Shown here piece by piece: positions 32,139 to 44,919 of a stretch of DNA of 64,000 bases. Location: contig OZ024735.1 in NCBI GenBank assembly GCA_964016875.1, positions 11,827,338 through 11,891,337 on the forward strand, in the 5' to 3' direction. A program made the translations under genes and the position numbers. Source of the DNA: Fallopia convolvulus. Its lineage: Eukaryota; Streptophyta; Magnoliopsida; Caryophyllales; Polygonaceae. The first letter of the stretch is position 1; every line of letters starts with the position of its first letter. The notes beneath the pieces are model-generated. The model was not told the origin of the DNA. It saw only the letters and a program-made list of their open reading frames with translations, and did not search any database.

Positions 32139-35100
32139 ATGGTGATCCCGAATGAGCCTAACCCGGCTGAACTGAACCTTTCAAAGGAGGCAATCGATTT
32201 AATCAAGTTGTCTATTAGTGATAGTGTACGAGATGGTCAAGCTCGAGCTGTAGAGTTGGCCACGGCTGCATTGACTCCACAATTGCGGCGTCTAGAGGAG
32301 CAACTTGCCACTTTGATTGAGTCATCTCAAGGAAGTCATAAGGTTGCCCCTGCAATAGAGCTTACAAGTAACCCAAATCAAGCCTCAGTTAGCGACAAAG
32401 GCAAGCAACAAACAGTTGATGAAGAGCATGATGTGCTTGCTAGGTACAACAAAGATAAAGACCCCCCGGATCACTATTCCCCCACGGCAGGCCGAGGCAG
32501 AGGACGAGGCTTTGGGACGAGGATTCCACCGGTTACTAATCAACAACTCTATAATCAGCCAACAAACCGGTATACTCAAGCCACTCATCATCAACAACAA
32601 CAATACAACAATCCTTATAATGATGTGACTTATGGCTACACCGGGGAAGAAAGGCGCCCATGGCATCCTCCCCTTGATGATTTCTACAACCAAGCTGAGG
32701 TTGTAGAGGATATTCCACCAGCTTATGGAGTACAAAGGCCGAACAACAACAACACCGCTAACCAAACCGTCAATCAGATTGGTAAGCGTGATATAAAGAT
32801 CAAGATAGAGCCATACAGTGGAGAGCTCAATCCAGAGAAGTATCTAGAGTGGGAGCAAGCTACAAACTTCATTCTAGATCACATGGGCTATGAAGAATGG
32901 GAGAAAGTTGTTGTTGTTGTTATCCACTTTGTTGGGACCGCTAGAAATTGGTGGTTCAGAATGAAGGAGGATCGAATTAGAAAGGCCTTACCACCAATTG
33001 AAACTTGGGGCCAGCTGAAGTTTGTAATGAGGAAGAAATATGTGCCTGAAGAGCATACCGAGCACATGAGATTGAAAGTTGCCACATGCAAACAAGGTAC
33101 CAAGTCTCCAACTGACTACTTCAATGAGCTAGAGGATTTGAGCTTCAAAGTGGGAATTCATCATTCCCAACGGTCTCTAAGGACCCAATTCATGGCTGGA
33201 CTGAATCAAAACATTAAAGACACATTGGAGATTCAACAAATTAAGGATCTCAATGCCTTAGTACATTCAGCCCAACTACTTTATGAGCAACAACAAAGGA
33301 AGAAGAAGGAAGCTTGGAATGCACTAAAAAGGTATGTTTCTAATCCTAGTTCAAATTCCAATTCTTATTCTTCTAACCCTTCTATGCAACAAAAGGGAGC
33401 TTCTAGCTCACCTAAACCAACAGGTTTTCAAGGCCAAAGACGTCCCAACAATGGACCTCCAAATCAGCCAAGAGCACGAGATCTAGTGTGCTATAAATGT
33501 CAAGGAAGAGGTCATTATGCCAAGGATTGTCCAAATCAGAAACAAGTGCTACTCACCACCAATGGAGGATATGTGAGTGATGAAGATATACCTCCAAATC
33601 AAGTGGAGGATGAGAGCAATGGACAAGAGGAGGAGGACGTAGAGACCATTGAACCGGATTGCACCGAACAACCTCTAACTTTGGTAACCATGCGTACTCT
33701 TACTTTACAAGAAACACCTAGGCTAGATCAAAGGGAAAATATTTCTCATACTAGGTGTACAGTAAAGAATCAAGTGTTATGCATGATAATTGATAGTGGT
33801 AGCTGCTGTAACATTATTAATGCTAAGGTAGTTGATCACTTGCAATTAAAAACCCAACCTAGGGCTACTAGTTATGGTCTAAATGGTATTAATGATTCTG
33901 ATGGTCCTAACTTAGTTACTCATCAATGCTTAGTCCGTCTTTCCATAGGCAATTATGTGGATGATATCATGTGTGATGTGGTAAACATGGAATGCACTCA
34001 TATCTTGTTAGGTAGACCATGGTTATTCGATAGGAGAGTTATATATGATGGCATGCTTAATACCTATTCGTTTAACTATGACGGGAGGAGAGTTTCTCTT
34101 CTACCACTGTCGCCCCAACAAGTTTTACAGGACCAGGTACGCAGAGACCAAGCTAGGGCACTTAGGCGTGCCAAGGAAGAGAAAGAGGAGGCCGAATCGG
34201 CGGCCAAGGTTGCGGCCCGGCGCTCGGCGCCCGACGCACCAACAAAGACTAGCGGCGTTTCCCAGTATCCACCCGTGCATTCTGGCTCAAATTTTAGGAC
34301 AACATCAAGCACGAGTGGAGCTACTGATTGGGACAAAAAACGCCCAGAAAATGTCCCTAAATCGTCAAAAGTGTCGAGCAACACTTCCAGCAGTGCATCT
34401 GAGACGAAAACGGGGCTATCTCCCAAACCACTCTGGCGTTTTCCCTCAAATTTTGGAAGCAATTCAGAGACTCGGAGAGCTACAGATCTGGAAAAAGAAC
34501 GCCTACAAAAAGAGCCAAAAACCGGCTTAAAAGGCAGTGTAGAAAAGCACTCTCTAGTTACTCGGTCTAGTATTTCTTTCCCTAACTCTTTTTGCTTACT
34601 TCTTATGAGGAAAGACATACTTATTATTAGTCAAGATATTTCACATCTTCCAAAGTGTATTCAAGCTCTATTACAGGAATTTGAAGATGTGGTGCCTGAA
34701 GAGTTGCCACAAGGCCTTCCACCAATTAGAGGCATTGAGCATCAAATTGATTTGGTGCCCGGCGCTTCTTTACCAAACCGTGCAACCTATAGAGCAAGTC
34801 CAGAGGAGACCGCTGAGCTTCAAAGACAAGTGCAAGATCTCATGGACAAAGGCTATGTGCGTGAATTCCTCATCCCATGCGCGGTTCCGGTGATTTTGGT
34901 GCCAAAGAAGGATGGCACATGGAGAATGTGTGTTGATTGCAGGGCGATCAACCAAATAACAGTTAAGTACCGTCATCCCATTACTAGATTAGATGATATG
35001 CTTGATGAATTGCATGGTGCTAATTTCTTTTCTAAAATTGATTTTAGAAGTGGGTACCATCAAATTAGGATGAGGGAAGGGGATGAATGGAAAACTGCCT

Positions 35101-37181
35101 TTAAAACTAAGTATGGTTTTATATGAATGGTTAGTAATGCCTTTTGGATTAACTAATGCACCTAGTACTTTCATGAGGCTTATGAACCATGTTCTGAGAA
35201 GATACTTAGGTAAATTTGTTGTAGTCTACTTTGATGATATCTTAGTCATAGCAAAACCTTGCATGAACATGTAGACCATCTTAGGGCTGTCTTGGACACT
35301 TTAAGGTTAGAAAAGCTTTATGTTAACTTGAAAAAGTGTTCTTTTTGCTCGGAGTCTACCATTTTTCTTGGTTTTGTTGTGTCTAAAGGTGGATTAAAGG
35401 TAGATGAAGACAAGATCAAGGCAATCAAGGAGTGGCCAGCCGACTACTCCAACCATGGTGTGCTCTTTCCTCGGCTTGGCTTGCTTCTACAGGAGGTTTG
35501 TGCGTGATTTTAGCACAATTGCAGCCCCTCTCCATGAGCTTACAAAGAAGGATTCAGGATTCAAATTGAGAGAGCAATAAGAGAACGCCTTCAACACCTT
35601 GAAGGACAGATTATGCCACGCCCCAGTACTCCAGCTCCCTGACTTCTCCAAGGCATTCGAGAAAGAGGTGGACGATTCTGGACATGGCATAGGAGGCGTT
35701 CTCTTGCAAGACAAGAAACCCATAGCTTATTTCAGTGAAAAGCTTAGTGGGGCTGAGTTGAATTACCCTACTTATGATAAAGAGTTGTATGCTTTAATTA
35801 GGGTTTTGAAAACTTGGTCTCATTATTTGTGGCCTAAGGAGTTTGTAATTCATTCGGATCATGAGGCCTTGAAGTATTTGAAAGGCCAATCCAGACTCAG
35901 CAGGCGACATGCAAGATGGGTTGAATTTATGGAGACCTTCCCTTATGTTGTAAAGCATAAGAAAGGCAAAGAGAATGTGGTAGCTGACGCCCTTTCTCGC
36001 AGGTATGTTCTCTTGAACCGATGTGATGTTAAGATCCTTGGATTTGCAATGAATAAGGAATTGTATGCTAGTGATCCTCACTGTGCTGAAATTTATAAGA
36101 ATTGCATGTCTAGGGGAGAAATAGATACCTACTTTATTGATGATGGATACTTGTTTAAAGCTGGTAAATTGTGCATTCCTTCATCTAGTATACGTAGGCT
36201 TCTAACTAAAGAGGTTCATGAATCAAGAGGACATAGGGGTCTAGAAAAGACTTTAGAAGGTTTAAAAGAACACTACTACTGGCCTAAGATGAGTAATTAT
36301 GTGCTTCGATTTGTCAAGAGTTGTGTTGTTTGTGCTAAAGCTAAGTCTAGACTTAATCCCCATGGTTTGTACCAGCCTTTGCCTATTCCTAGTTCACTTT
36401 GGGAGGACATTTCTATGGACTTCATTGTAGGATTGCCTAGAACTAGGAAGGGTAGAGATTCTATCTTTGTAGTGGTAGACCGTTTTTCAAAAATGGCTCA
36501 TTTTATTCCTTGTCACACGACTGATGATGATGTGCATGTTGTTGATTTGTTCTTTAGGGAAGTTGTTAGATTGCATGGCATTCCTTGTTCTATTGTTTCA
36601 GAACGTGATGCTAAGTTTTTGAGTTATTTTTGGAAAAGTCTGTGGTCTAAGTTGGGAACTAAATTGCTATTTTCTACCTCATGTCATCCACAAACTGATG
36701 GGCAAACTGAAGTTACTAATAGAACGTTAGGGGTTTTACTTAGAACTATGCTTAAAGCTAACCTCAAACGTTGGGAAGATGTTTTGCCTTTTGTGGAGTT
36801 TGCTTATAACAGGTCAATCCATTCTGCTACAAAGATGACCCCTTTTGAGGTCGTTTATGGGCTGAATCCGAGGACTCCAGTGGACTTGACGCCTCAACCA
36901 TACAAGGGAAAGGAGAGTTTTGAAGCTGACAAGCGGGCTGAGTTTGTGAAGAAGCTACATGAGAGGACAAAGATGCACTTGGAGAGGAAATCCATGATGT
37001 ACAAGGCCCATGCTGATAAGGGTCGGAAACAAGTTATCTTTGAAGAAGGAGATCTTGTTTGGGTGCTTCTAAGGAAGGAAAGGTTCCCAAATCAAAGGAA
37101 GAACAAATTAGATCAGAGAGGAGATGGACCATTTCGTATCATCAGAAGAATCGGCCCTAATGCATATCATGTTGACATGCC
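32139..37181 (+). pseudogene. E6 Gag-Pol polyprotein
   Basis: This is the best view of the family's single-ORF Gag-Pol. An open frame of 996 codons from the ATG at 32139 covers the gag capsid domain, the CCHC knuckle (C451-x2-C454-x4-H459-x4-C464), protease DSG at about residue 552, a linker and the first half of RT. Lesions relative to E1 and E7: one extra T near 35118, a missing T near 35248 just after the intact YFDD box, a 2-base deletion near 35437, and CAA to TAA near 35577. RNase H to integrase are then open from 35599 to 37181, with HHCC (HESRGH, CVVC) and two of three catalytic acidic residues. The middle catalytic Asp is Glu (36601-36603). The C-terminus is lost at the LTR junction. 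Confidence 0.9.
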
Positions 37182-38296
37182 TGATACGTGATTGCCCCGG
37201 AATCCTCCTTAGAAACCTCGTATATGACCTCACAGGATCCCGATCTTGCCAGCAACTTGATTTCGATCCTACAAAAGCTTTCAAATTAGTTTTCTTCTTG
37301 CGCAAGGAACAATGAACGAACTTGATGGAATGAAACTAGAACGGATTGGATTGATAGAATAAATCAATTGATAGTTCAAACGGATTGGCTCGATCGCTAA
37401 ATCCGAATGATTAACTACTTTTATATTTAATGATCACAACTAGAACAATCTAATTGACCAAACTAAAAACCAGATTCGAAACAAAGAGAGAGAGAGAGAG
37501 AGGTCGGATTGTTGATCTCGAATTGAAGCAAATGCAAGGCAGAACTCGTGTGGGATTTTTGGAGCCCAAAGACTAGATAAACCTTTCTTAGGGTTTATCT
37601 AATCTCAAGCTAATTTTATTGAATGGAAATTGCAAAGTATAAATAGAGAATACAAAGCTATTACTTTGGGAGCAATGAGAGAGGTATGGCCGGTCCTAGA
37701 AGATAGAACTTAGCCTCCTTGTCTTGCTTCCCAAGATATAATAAAATATCTAATAATATCTATCTAGATTTCCTCAAATAAAATAAATCATGGCTGATTT
37801 ATTTATTTAAGGAAATATCCTAACAAACTCAAAATATCTAAAACAAACTAAAAATATCTCTAACAACCAAGAGAGAGAAGATCAACCAACTAACATAAGC
37901 CTATTGGTTGATTTCTCTACATTATTTAAAATATCAAAAACACGCCTATTATAAATAAATAAAAGATATTTTCTCTTAATTAGAATGGTCAAGTCAAAGG
38001 GTTGACTTTGACCCATATACCAATTTATCTTACCCGGTCACTTACTAAATTCAACCCTAAAGTGAGACAAACTAATACATGTTTCTAAATAAGGAAATAG
38101 ATGAATTTGGCCCATTGACTTGATCTTCTTCCTTGGTGGTCTTTGGCGCCATTTATGAATATATGTAAGAGATAATATTGAATCCATGAAAACCTCTTTG
38201 AACTTGAACGCCCTTGGCCTTGGAAAAGGTCTCGGTCTTGACCTTCTAGACACCTTCTTTTCAACTTTAATCAACATGGTCGTTTGATCGCTATCA
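37182..38296 (-). repeat. Gag-only element 3' LTR, type A (1115 bp)
   Basis: On the minus strand it starts TGATAGCGATCAAACG at 38296 and ends ACGTATCA at 37182. It inserted in E6 integrase (left flank ATGCC). It contains a (GA)n run near 37484-37502. Confidence 0.88.
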
Positions 38297-38530
38297 TTCT
38301 CCCCCACTTGTCTTCGAATCGTCCTCGATTCGACGTTGCATGTAAGAGTAATAGGAGAACTATCCTGAAAAGATGGAAATACTAAAGGTACCATGGTTAA
38401 TAAAGAAGGTTGTAAAACAAGTATAGTTGATGGAAGACATTGAACCATCTCTGGGGCATTAGGGCACTCTTTGACTAAAACTTCATTTGAGAGATCCGTT
38501 TCTTCCTCCATGCTCGTTTCTTGAATGATT
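38038..38530 (-). pseudogene. Gag-only element: Gag C-terminus with LTR-encoded tail
   Basis: The frame enters at 38530, where the element is truncated, and is homologous to E3 Gag from IIQETSMEEETDLSNEVL. It passes CNVESRTIRRQVGEND, crosses the polypurine tract (38297-38310) and ends at 38038, about 86 codons inside the LTR. Here the ancestral tail frame is intact: basic stretch KKVSRRSRPRPFPRPRAFK, then RQRPPRKKIK. This is the reference for the frame E3 has lost. The right edge is a junction with an E7 LTR fragment, sharing TTTCT. Confidence 0.83.
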
Positions 38531-38778
38531 TCTAAATAAGGAAATAGATGAATTTCGGCCCTTTGAGTTAATCCATTGAATCCGGGCTCAATTGATGTCG
38601 AATACACGAGACCCATTTTGACTTGGTTGGCTCTTCAAGAACAGCTGCCAATCGAACCAAGATTGTTGATGTGCCTTGAGCAATTTTCTTAGCTCGACTT
38701 CTTGTAATTGGTCCGTCAGAAGGCACTCGAATCAACTCATCGACGTCGGTTGGAGACATGGCAGGCTTCACTGCATCA
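38531..38778 (-). repeat. E7 3' LTR, first 248 bp (type B)
   Basis: On the minus strand it starts TGATGCAGTGAAGCC at 38778 right after the polypurine tract (38779-38791). It is coding in frame with integrase until the stop at 38568. Confidence 0.85.
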
Positions 38779-41700
38779 TTCTCCTCCACTTGAGCTCGAA
38801 TCGTCTCTGATTCGACGTCGGAATCAAAATCTGGCACATAAAGAGATAGATCAGCCACATTAAAAGTCGGATGGACACCATACTCACCAGGCATGTCAAC
38901 ATGATAAGCATTAGGGCCGATTCTCCTGATGACTCGAAATGGTCCATCTCCTCTCTGATCTAACTTGTTCTTCCTTTGATTTGGGAACCTTTCCTTCCTT
39001 AGATGCACCCAAACGAGATCTCCTTATTCAAAGAAAACCTATTTCCGACCCTTATCAGCATGGGCCTTTTACTTCATGGATTTCCTCTCTGAGTGCATCT
39101 TTGTCCTCTCATGTAGCTTCTTCACAAACTCAGCCCGCTTGTCAGCTTCAAAACTCTCTTTTCCCTTGTATGGCTGAGGCATCAAATCCACTAGAGTCCT
39201 CGGATTCAGCCCATAAACAACCTCAAAAGGGGTCATTTTTGTAGCTGAATGGATTGACCTGTTATAAGCAAACTCCACAAAAGGCAAAACATCTTCCCAA
39301 CGTTTGAGGTTAGCTTTAAGCATAGTTCTAAGTAAAACCCCTAATGTTCTATTAGTAACTTCAGTTTGGCCATCAGTTTGTGGATGACATGAGATAGAAA
39401 ATAACAATTTAGTTCCCAACTTAGACCACAGACTCTTCCAAAAATAACTCAAAAACTTAGCATCACGATCTGAAACAATAGAACAAGGAATGTCATGCAA
39501 TCTAACAATTTCTCTAAAGAACAAATCAGCAACATGCACAGCATCATCAGTCGTGTGACAAGGAATAAAATGAGCCATTTTGGAAAATCGGTCTACTACC
39601 ACAAAGATAGAATCTCTACCCTTCCTAGTTCTAGGCAATCCTACAATGAAGTCCATAGAAATGTCCTCCCAAGGTGAACTAGGAATAGGCAAAGGCTGAT
39701 ATAAACCATGGGGATTAAGTCTAGACTTAGCTTTAGCACAAACAACACAACTCTTGACAAATCTAAGAACATAGTTACTCATTTTAGGCCAAAAGTAGTG
39801 TTCTTTTAATCCTTCTAAAGTCTTTTCTAAACCCCTATGTCCTCTTGATTCGTGAACCTCTTTAGCTAGAAGCCTACGTATACTAGATGAAGGAATGCAC
39901 AATTAACCAACTTTAAACAAGTATCCATCATCAATAAAGTAGGTATCTATTTCTCCCCTAGACATGCAATTCTTATAAATTTCATCAAAGTGAGGATCAC
40001 TAGCATACAATTCCCTAATAATTGCAAATCCAAGGATCTTAACATCACATTGGTTCAAGAGAGCATACCTGCGAGAAAGGGCGTCAGCTACCACATTCTC
40101 TTTGCCTTTCTTATTCTTTACAACATAAGGGAAGGTCTCCATAAATTCAACCCATCTTGCATGTCGCCTGCTAAGTCTGGATTGGCCTTTCAAATACTTC
40201 AAGGCCTCATGATCAGAATGGATTACAAACTCCTTAGGCCACAAATAATGAGACCAAGTTTTCAAAACCCTAATTAAAGCATACAACTCTTTATCATAAG
40301 TAGGGTAATTCAACTCAGCCCCACTAAGCTTTTCACTAAAGTAAGCTATGGGTTTCTTGTCTTGCAAGAGCACGCCTCCTATGCCATGTCCAGAAGCGTC
40401 CAACTCTATCTCGAATGCCTTGGAGAAGTCAAGGAGTTGGAGTACTGGGGCGTGGCATAACCTGTCCTTCAAAGTGTTGAAGGCGTTCTCTTGTTGCTCT
40501 CTCCATTTGAATGCTGAATCCTTCTTTGTAAGCTCATGGAGAGGGGCTGCAATTGTGCTTAAATCACGCACAAATCTCCTGTAGAAGCCAGCCAAGCCGA
40601 GAAAAGAGCGCACCATGGTTGGTGTAGTCGGCTGGGGCCACTCCTTAATTGCCTTGATCTTGTCTTCATCTACCTTCAATCCACCTTTAGACACAACAAA
40701 ACCAAGAAAAATGGTAGACTCCGAGCAAAAAGAACACTTTTTCAAGTTAACATAAAGCTTTTCTAACCTTAAAGTGTCCAAAACAGCCCTAAGATGATCT
40801 ACATGTTCATGCAAGGTTTTGCTATAGACTAAGATATCATCAAAGTAGACTACAACAAATTTTCCTAAGTATCTTCTTAGAACATGGTTCATAAGCCTCA
40901 TGAAAGTACTAGGCGCATTAGTTAATCCAAAAGGCATTACTAACCATTCATATAAACCATACTTAGTTTTAAAGGCAGTTTTCTATTCATCCCTTTCCCT
41001 CATCCTAATTTGATGGTACCCACTTCTTAAATCAATTTTTGAAAAGAAATTAGCACCATGCAATTCATCAAGCATATCATCTAATCTAGGAATGGGATGA
41101 CGGTACTTAACTGTTATTTGGTTGATCGCCCTGCAATCAACACACATTCTCCATGTGCCATCCTTCTTTGGCACCAAAATCACCGGAACCGCGCATGGGC
41201 TGAGTGATTCACGCACATAGCCTTTGTCCATGAGATCTTGCACTTGTCTTTGAAGCTCAGCGGTCTCCTCTGGACTTTCTCTATAGGCTGCACGGTTTGG
41301 TAAAGAAGCGCCCGACACCAAATCAATTTGATGCTCAATGCCTCTAATTGGTGGAAGGCCTTGTGGCAACTCATCAGGCATCACATCTTCAAATTCCTGT
41401 AATAGAGCTTGAATACACTTTGGAAGATGTAAAATATCTAGACTAATAACAAGTATATCTTTCCTCATAAGAAGTAAGCAAAAAGAGTTAGGGAAAGAAA
41501 TACTAGACTGAGTCACTAGAGAGCGCTTTTCGACACTGCCCTTTATGCCGTTTTTTTGCACTTTCTGTGGGCGTTCTTTTTCCAGGTCTGTAGTTCTCTG
41601 TGTCTCTGAAGTGCTCCCAAAATTTGAGCCAAAACGCTCGAGTGGTTTGGGATATAGCCCCGTTTTCGTCTCTGATGCGCTGCTGGAACTGTTGCTCGGC

Positions 41701-43918
41701 ACTTTGGACGATTTAGGGACATTATCTGGCCGTTTTTCGTCCCAAACAGTAGATCCACCTGTGCTTGATATTGTCCTAAAATTTGAGCCAGAACGCTCGG
41801 GTGGAGACTGGGAAACGCCGCTAGGCTTTGTTGGTGTGTCGGGCGCCGAGCGCCGGGCCGCAAGCTTGGCTGCCGATTCAGCCTCTTCTTTCTCTTCCTT
41901 GGCACGCCTAAGTGCCCTAGCTTGGTCTCTGCGTACCTGGTCCTGTAGAACTTGTTTGGGCGACAATGGTAGAAGAGAAACTCTCCTCCCGTCATAGTTA
42001 AACGAATAGGTATTAAGCATGCCATCATATATAACTCTCCTATCGAATAACCATGGTCTACCTAACAAGATATGAGTGCATTCCATGTTTACCACATCAC
42101 ACATGATATCATCCACATAATTGCCGATGGAAACACGGACTAAGCGTTGATGAGTGACTAAGTTAGGACCATCAGAATCATTAATACCATTTAGACCATA
42201 ACTAGTAGCCCTAGGTTGGGTTTTTAATTGCAAGTGATCAACTACTTTAACATTAATAATGTTACAGCAGCTACCACTATCAATTATCATGCATAATACT
42301 TGGTTCTTCACAGTACACCTAGTATGAAAAATATTTTCCCTTTGATCTAGCCTAGGTGTTTCTTGTAAAGCAAGAGTACGCATGGTTACCAAAGTTAGAG
42401 GCTGTTCGGTGCAATCTGGTTCAATAGCCTCTACGTCCTCCTCTTCTTGTCCATTGCTCTCCTCCTCCACTTGATTTGGAGGTATATCTTCATCACTCAC
42501 ATATCCTCCATTGGTGGTGAGAAGCACTTGCTTTTGATTTGGACAATCTGTGGCATAGTGACCTCTTCCTTGACACTTGTAGCACACTAAATCACGTGCC
42601 CTTGGCTGGCATGGAGGTCCATTGTTGGGACGCCTTTGGCCTTGAAAACATGTTGGTTTAGGTGAGCTAGAAGCTCCCTTTTGCTGCATAGAAGGGTTCG
42701 AAGAATAAGAAGTGGAATTTGAACTAGGAATAGAAACATACCTTTTTGGTGCATTCCAAGCTTCCTTCTTCTTCCTTTGCTGTTGCTCATAGAGTAGTTG
42801 GACTGAATGTACTAAGGCATTGAGATCCTTGATTTGTTGAATCTCCAATGTGTCTTTAATGCTTTGATTCAGTCCAGCCATGAATTGGGTCCTTAGAGAC
42901 CGTTGGGAATGATGAATTCCCGCTTTGAAGCTCAAATCCTCTAGCTCATTGAAGTACTCGGTTGGAGACTTCATGTAACAACTTTCAGACTCATATGCTC
43001 GGTATGCTCTTCGGGCACATACTTCTTCCTCATGACAAACTTCAGCTGGCCCCAAGTTTCAATCGGTGGTAAGGCCTTTCTGATTCTATCTTCCTTCATT
43101 CTGAACCACCAATTTCTAGCGGTCCCAACGAAGTGAATAACAACAACTGCAACTTTCTCCCATTCTTCATAGCCCATGTGATCTAGGATGAAATTTGTAG
43201 CTTGTTCCCACTCTAGATACTTCTCTGGATTGAGCTCTCCACTGAATGGCTCTATCTTGATCTTAATATCACGCTTCCCAATCTGATTGACTTGTTGGTT
43301 AGCATGATTGTTGTTGTTCGGCCTTTGCATTCCATAAGCTAGTGGAATGTCTTCTACAACCTCAGCTTGGTTATAGATATCATCAAGGGAAGGATGCCAT
43401 GGGCGCCTTTCTTCCCCAGGATAGCCATAAGTCACATCATCAAAAGGATTGTTGTATTGTTGTTGTTGTTGATGAGTGGCTTGAGGATACCGGTTAGCTT
43501 GTTGATTGTAGAATTGTTGATGGGTAACCGTTGGAGTCCTCGATCCTATGCCTCTTCCTCTACCTCGGCCTACTGTGGGGGAGTATTGAGCTGGGGGATC
43601 TTCATCTTTGTAGCTAGCAAGCACATCATGCTCTTCATCAATTGCTTGTTGCTTGCCTTTGTCGCTAATTGAGGCTTGATTTGGATCACTTGTAAGCTCT
43701 ATTGCAGGGGCAACCTTATGACTTCCTTGAGATGACTCAATCAAAGTGGCAAGTTGCTCCTCTAGACGCCGCAATTGAGGATTGATTGCAGCCGTGGCCA
43801 ACTCTACAGCTCGAGCTTGACCATCTCGTACACTCTCATTAATGGACAACCTAATGAAGTCGATTGCCTCCTTAGTGAGATTCAATTCAGCCGAGTTCGG
43901 CTCATTAGAGACCACCAT
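38568..43918 (-). pseudogene. E7 Gag-Pol polyprotein
   Basis: The minus-strand Gag-Pol starts at the conserved ATG at 43918. Gag is open to a 13 bp deletion near 42973 that removes KQGT-region codons and shifts frame. The zinc knuckle, protease and RT start are open to 40983, where a TGG codon is TAG. RT (YFDD intact) to RNase H runs to a nonsense codon at about 39903, and integrase to 39069. Three nonsense codons then lie within 60 bases (about 39010-39069) before the C-terminal frame 38568-39008, which ends in the LTR with VEENDAVKP and GPITRSRAKK. Integrase HHCC and all three catalytic residues (including SDRD at about 39465-39470) are intact, unlike in E1, E4 and E6. It is non-functional as read. 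Confidence 0.88.
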
Positions 43919-44088
43919 TGTTCCTGAAATAAGCAAGAAGGTAGAGAGAGTAGTGTGTTCTAAAGCAAATCACACAAGCAATACCACACCTTAATCAAGC
44001 CAAAACTTGCCTCAAAGCAATCCAATCAACTTAATTCAGTTTTTGGGTTGAATTGAGGGAGTAAATGGGTAGATATGGTGTAGATATT
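43919..44088 (-). other. E7 leader remnant
   Basis: This is the 3' end of the leader, with the pyrimidine-rich/CAG splice-site-like end near 43924 on the minus strand. It is truncated at 44088 by the E8 LTR. Confidence 0.75.
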
Positions 44089-44919
44089 GATACGGGGTTA
44101 ACCGTGATTGGCCCGATCTTCGACAATCAACGACTCAACAAACAAAGGCAAACAAGCAAACGATTAGAAATGAAACAAAAGGACTCGACAAACTGAAAAT
44201 GAAAAGGAAATAATGAAACTCAAATGAAAACGATAGGGAAAATGAGATCAACCAAATGAAACAACAAAAAGACCCTCGTTGCTTTGAAAACGAGAACCAG
44301 ATTGAATGATCAAGTGACCAACCTTGTACGACTTCACACAATCAAGGATCCAGCCTTGAAAGCACAAAGAAGATGCTCGTATTCGACTAGCACACCAACT
44401 ATGATCAATAATTGATGCAAACAAGACAAACCAAGCTGAAATTGCAATACTTTGAAGAACAAGTCTTCGATTCTCACTATGGAGAGAAAACACTCAGTTT
44501 TATGATAAAGGTTTCTAATCTAAAATAATAACCACTAGAAGCTATTTATATGTCTTCCTAATAATCAGAAAATAGCTAGAAAAAGTCTAAGTAAAACAAT
44601 TAAAGAGGGCGGCCCAAAATGGCCTAACAAGCCCAAGCAACGCACACATGTGCGGGGCGCCGCTGGCGCGCGCGCTTGTGCCCAGCCTAGGCACCGCTGA
44701 CCGGTGCCTCAATCTGGCACTTCGTGGCTTGAATCCTTGGCGACGAGGCTGCTCATGAATAATGGCTTTTTCTCAGGGGCATTCTTGGCTTCCTTGTCTC
44801 CATGGTACGCCACAAATGCAAACAAGTCCCTTTGAAGCTTCTTGGCTCGCGCCCTTGTCATTGGACCATCAAAGAGGATGGGCATGCTCGGTGGTGGCTT
44901 GACGGATGGCCCCTCATCA
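44089..44919 (-). repeat. E8 3' LTR (831 bp)
   Basis: On the minus strand it starts TGATGAGGGGCCATCC at 44919 after the polypurine tract AAGAAGGGGAGGA, and ends CCCCGTATCA at 44089. TATA-like TATAAATA (minus) lies at 44543-44551. A very GC-rich patch lies at about 44636-44710. Confidence 0.82.

Larger units (their letters stand above)
31185..37181 (+). mobile_element. E6: CRM-like retrotransposon internal region
   Basis: The leader is truncated at its 5' side by the E5 LTR; gag, protease, RT, RNase H and most of integrase follow. Integrase is cut at 37181 by a gag-only element LTR in the minus direction. No LTR of its own remains. Confidence 0.88.
38531..44088 (-). mobile_element. E7: CRM-like retrotransposon lacking 5' LTR
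   Basis: On the minus strand this is the last 170 bases of leader, complete gag-protease-RT-RNase H-integrase and the first 248 bp of the 3' LTR (38531-38778). The leader is cut at 44088 by the E8 LTR; the 3' LTR is cut at 38531 by the gag-only element. Confidence 0.9.

Noticed and set aside
37484..37502. CRISPR-like or regulatory repeat array.
   Set aside because: It is a simple (GA)n microsatellite in an LTR; a similar (TC)n run lies near 28328. No spaced repeats are present anywhere in the window.
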